Shown here: one piece after another, positions 62,501-64,000 of the stretch | Layout: the number at the start of each line of letters is the position of its first letter | Numbering within the stretch: position 1 is the first letter of the stretch | Source: Pseudomonas phenolilytica | GTDB taxonomy: Bacteria > Pseudomonadota > Gammaproteobacteria > Pseudomonadales > Pseudomonadaceae | DNA length: 64,000 bases | Reading direction: 5' to 3' | Assembly (NCBI RefSeq): GCF_021432765.1 | Contig: NZ_CP058908.1 | Coordinates: 2,248,001-2,312,000, forward strand | Made by a program: the position numbers and the translations under genes | The notes under the pieces: generated by a model | Databases searched by the model: none | Seen by the model: only the letters and a program-made list of their open reading frames with translations | Told to the model about the DNA's origin: nothing

Positions 62501-62830
62501 ATGAGCTTTCTGATCCCCGTCGCCCATGCCCAGGAGGCTGCTGCTGGTCCTGCCGGTACTGGTTTCGAATGGGTTTTCCTGGTCGGTTTTCTGGTCATCT
62601 TCTATCTGATGATCTGGCGTCCTCAGGCCAAGCGCGCAAAAGAGCACAAGAACCTGATTGGCGGTCTGCAGAAGGGCGACGAAGTTGTCACTTCTGGTGG
62701 CATCGCAGGCAAAGTCACCAAGGTTGCCGATGACTTCGTGGTAGTCGAGGTGTCCGATAACGTCGAACTGAAGTTCCAGAAAATGGCAATCGCCGCAACG
62801 TTGCCAAAAGGCACGCTGAAGGCCATCTGA
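62501..62830 (+). CDS. yajC: Preprotein translocase subunit YajC
   Basis: A 109-aa single-pass inner-membrane protein associated with SecDF. The hydrophobic helix is FEWVFLVGFLVIFYLMIWRP, followed by QAKRAKEHKNLIGGLQKGDE, VVTSGGIAGKVTKV and a beta-rich end. It sits 65 nt upstream of secD. Confidence 0.97.
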   Translation: MSFLIPVAHAQEAAAGPAGTGFEWVFLVGFLVIFYLMIWRPQAKRAKEHKNLIGGLQKGDEVVTSGGIAGKVTKVADDFVVVEVSDNVELKFQKMAIAATLPKGTLKAI

Positions 62831-62894
62831 GCCGAGTTATTCAATACCACGACGGGGCGCGCAAGGCGCCCCGCGTCTTTAAGTGGGCGGCATC

Positions 62895-64000
62895 ATGCTG
62901 AACAAGTATCCCCTGTGGAAATATCTGCTGATCCTGGCAGTGCTGGCTATTGGCCTGGTCTATTCCGCACCTAATCTCTATCCCGACGACCCGGCAATTC
63001 AGCTTACCGGCGCCAGCACGACGCTAAAGGTCGATCAGTCCGCGCTCGATCGTGCGGTCGGAGCGTTGAAGCAGGCTGGCATTGCGGTGAAAGCCGCCGA
63101 GGTTACCGAGAGCGGTGGCTTGCTGCGTCTGGAGCGACTGTCGGACCAGCTGCCGGCCAAGGAAGCCGTGCGCCGGGTCATGGGAGACGACTATGTAGTC
63201 GCTCTGAATCTGGCCCCGACGACGCCGCAATGGCTGCGCAATCTGGGCGCCAGTCCGATGAAGCTCGGGCTTGACCTGTCCGGTGGCGTGCATTTCCTCC
63301 TCGAGGTTGACATGGAGAAGGCCGTTGCCGCGCGCATGCAAGTCTATGAGGGCGAGGTCAAGGCACTGCTGCGCAAGGAGCGGATTCGTTATCGCAGCCT
63401 GCCGTCGCGCGGCGACGCGTTCCAGCTGGGCTTTGCCGACAGCGAAACCCTGGGGCGTGTTCAGGCGCTGGTACGCAAGAACTTCACGGATTTCGAACTG
63501 ACCAGCACCGAGCGTAGCGGACAGCAGGTTCTGAACGTCGCGTTGACCCAGGCCAAGCTGGCGGAAATTCGCGAGTATTCGATCAAACAGAACCTGACCA
63601 CCGTGCGTAACAGGGTCAACGAACTGGGCGTCTCCGAGCCGCTGGTCCAGCGTCAGGGCGCCAACCGAATCGTCGTCGAGCTGCCGGGTGTTCAGGATAC
63701 CGCCGAAGCCAAGCGCATCCTCGGTAAGACGGCGAGCCTCGAGTTCCGTCTCGCCGCCGAGCCCGACGCACCGCGCGCAACTACCGAGTCCTTCGAGTTT
63801 CGTGAGCCAGGTCGCCCGGCGGTAGCGCTCGAGCGCAGCCTGATCATTACCGGTGATCAGGTGACTGACGCTCAGGCCAGCTATGACGAAAACGGCCGGC
63901 CTCAGGTCAACATTCGTCTCGATGGTCACGGCGGCGATCTGATGAACCGCGCCACCCGCAATAACGTCGGGCGCAGCATGGCGGTCATTTTTATCGAGCA
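62895..64000 (+). CDS. secD: Protein translocase subunit SecD, N-terminal part
   Basis: The first 368 codons are present, and the gene is cut by the window end; full-length SecD is about 615 aa. It begins with one membrane helix (YPLWKYLLILAVLAIGLVYS) and PNLYPDDPAIQ. The periplasmic P1 domain follows, with LGLDLSGGVHFLLEVDMEKA and VELPGVQDTAEAKRILGKTA. SecD with SecF drives the late steps of protein translocation using the proton gradient. Confidence 0.97.
   Translation, partial: MLNKYPLWKYLLILAVLAIGLVYSAPNLYPDDPAIQLTGASTTLKVDQSALDRAVGALKQAGIAVKAAEVTESGGLLRLERLSDQLPAKEAVRRVMGDDYVVALNLAPTTPQWLRNLGASPMKLGLDLSGGVHFLLEVDMEKAVAARMQVYEGEVKALLRKERIRYRSLPSRGDAFQLGFADSETLGRVQALVRKNFTDFELTSTERSGQQVLNVALTQAKLAEIREYSIKQNLTTVRNRVNELGVSEPLVQRQGANRIVVELPGVQDTAEAKRILGKTASLEFRLAAEPDAPRATTESFEFREPGRPAVALERSLIITGDQVTDAQASYDENGRPQVNIRLDGHGGDLMNRATRNNVGRSMAVIFIE

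Overview
The window reads as chromosomal DNA of a high-GC pseudomonad, most likely Stutzerimonas or a close Pseudomonas relative. The housekeeping block on the right (valS, holC, pepA, lptFG, a cold-shock gene, tRNA-Leu, queA-tgt-yajC-secD), the metR/metE pair and strong Shine-Dalgarno sites fit that family. The genus call is an inference from gene order and sequence style, not from a database comparison.

Region 1 (1-22040) is an iron-acquisition island. A Fur-type site and a sigma70-like promoter lie between a cut-off, leftward gene for an exported protein and a rightward, tightly coupled seven-gene operon. That operon has the order isochorismate synthase, 2,3-dihydroxybenzoate-AMP ligase, isochorismatase-ArCP, NRPS (C-A-PCP), 2,3-DHB dehydrogenase, NRPS (docking-C-A-PCP-E) and a stand-alone A domain. 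This is the order known for amonabactin (amoCEBFAGH) in Aeromonas. The specificity codes I read by hand are DAEDIGTVVK (acidic pocket, lysine-like), DAMIGGMVTK (unassigned, roomy) and DILQLGCVWK (glycine-type). They fit the building blocks DHB, Lys, Phe/Trp and Gly. After a repeat-rich 0.9 kb spacer comes a leftward uptake/export operon: MFS exporter, TonB-dependent receptor, two FecCD-type permeases, ATPase and periplasmic binding protein, with a second Fur-like site upstream.

Region 2 (22155-29366) holds a methyltransferase, a DUF305 membrane protein, a RimK-type protease and a TetR regulator, then a complete leftward curli-type amyloid locus, csgD-csgE-csgF-csgG-csgB-csgA. Its major curlin is unusually long (404 aa, about 17 repeats).

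Region 3 (29706-50990) is mixed metabolism and transport: a LysE-type exporter, a VOC protein, an aldo/keto reductase, metR/metE, glpD, a YbaK-like deacylase, mltF, a GIY-YIG protein, a GST-like protein, a DUF4344 metallopeptidase, PPK2, yejK, two MFS transporters, rlmF, an SLC13-type permease, a winged-helix protein and nhaD. nhaD has a long leader that may hold a riboswitch.

Region 4 (50960-64000) is core housekeeping: valS, a conserved small protein, holC, pepA, the LPS exporter pair lptF/lptG, an RDD protein, a cold-shock gene with a long leader, tRNA-Leu(CAA), the queuosine genes queA and tgt, yajC, and secD cut by the window end.
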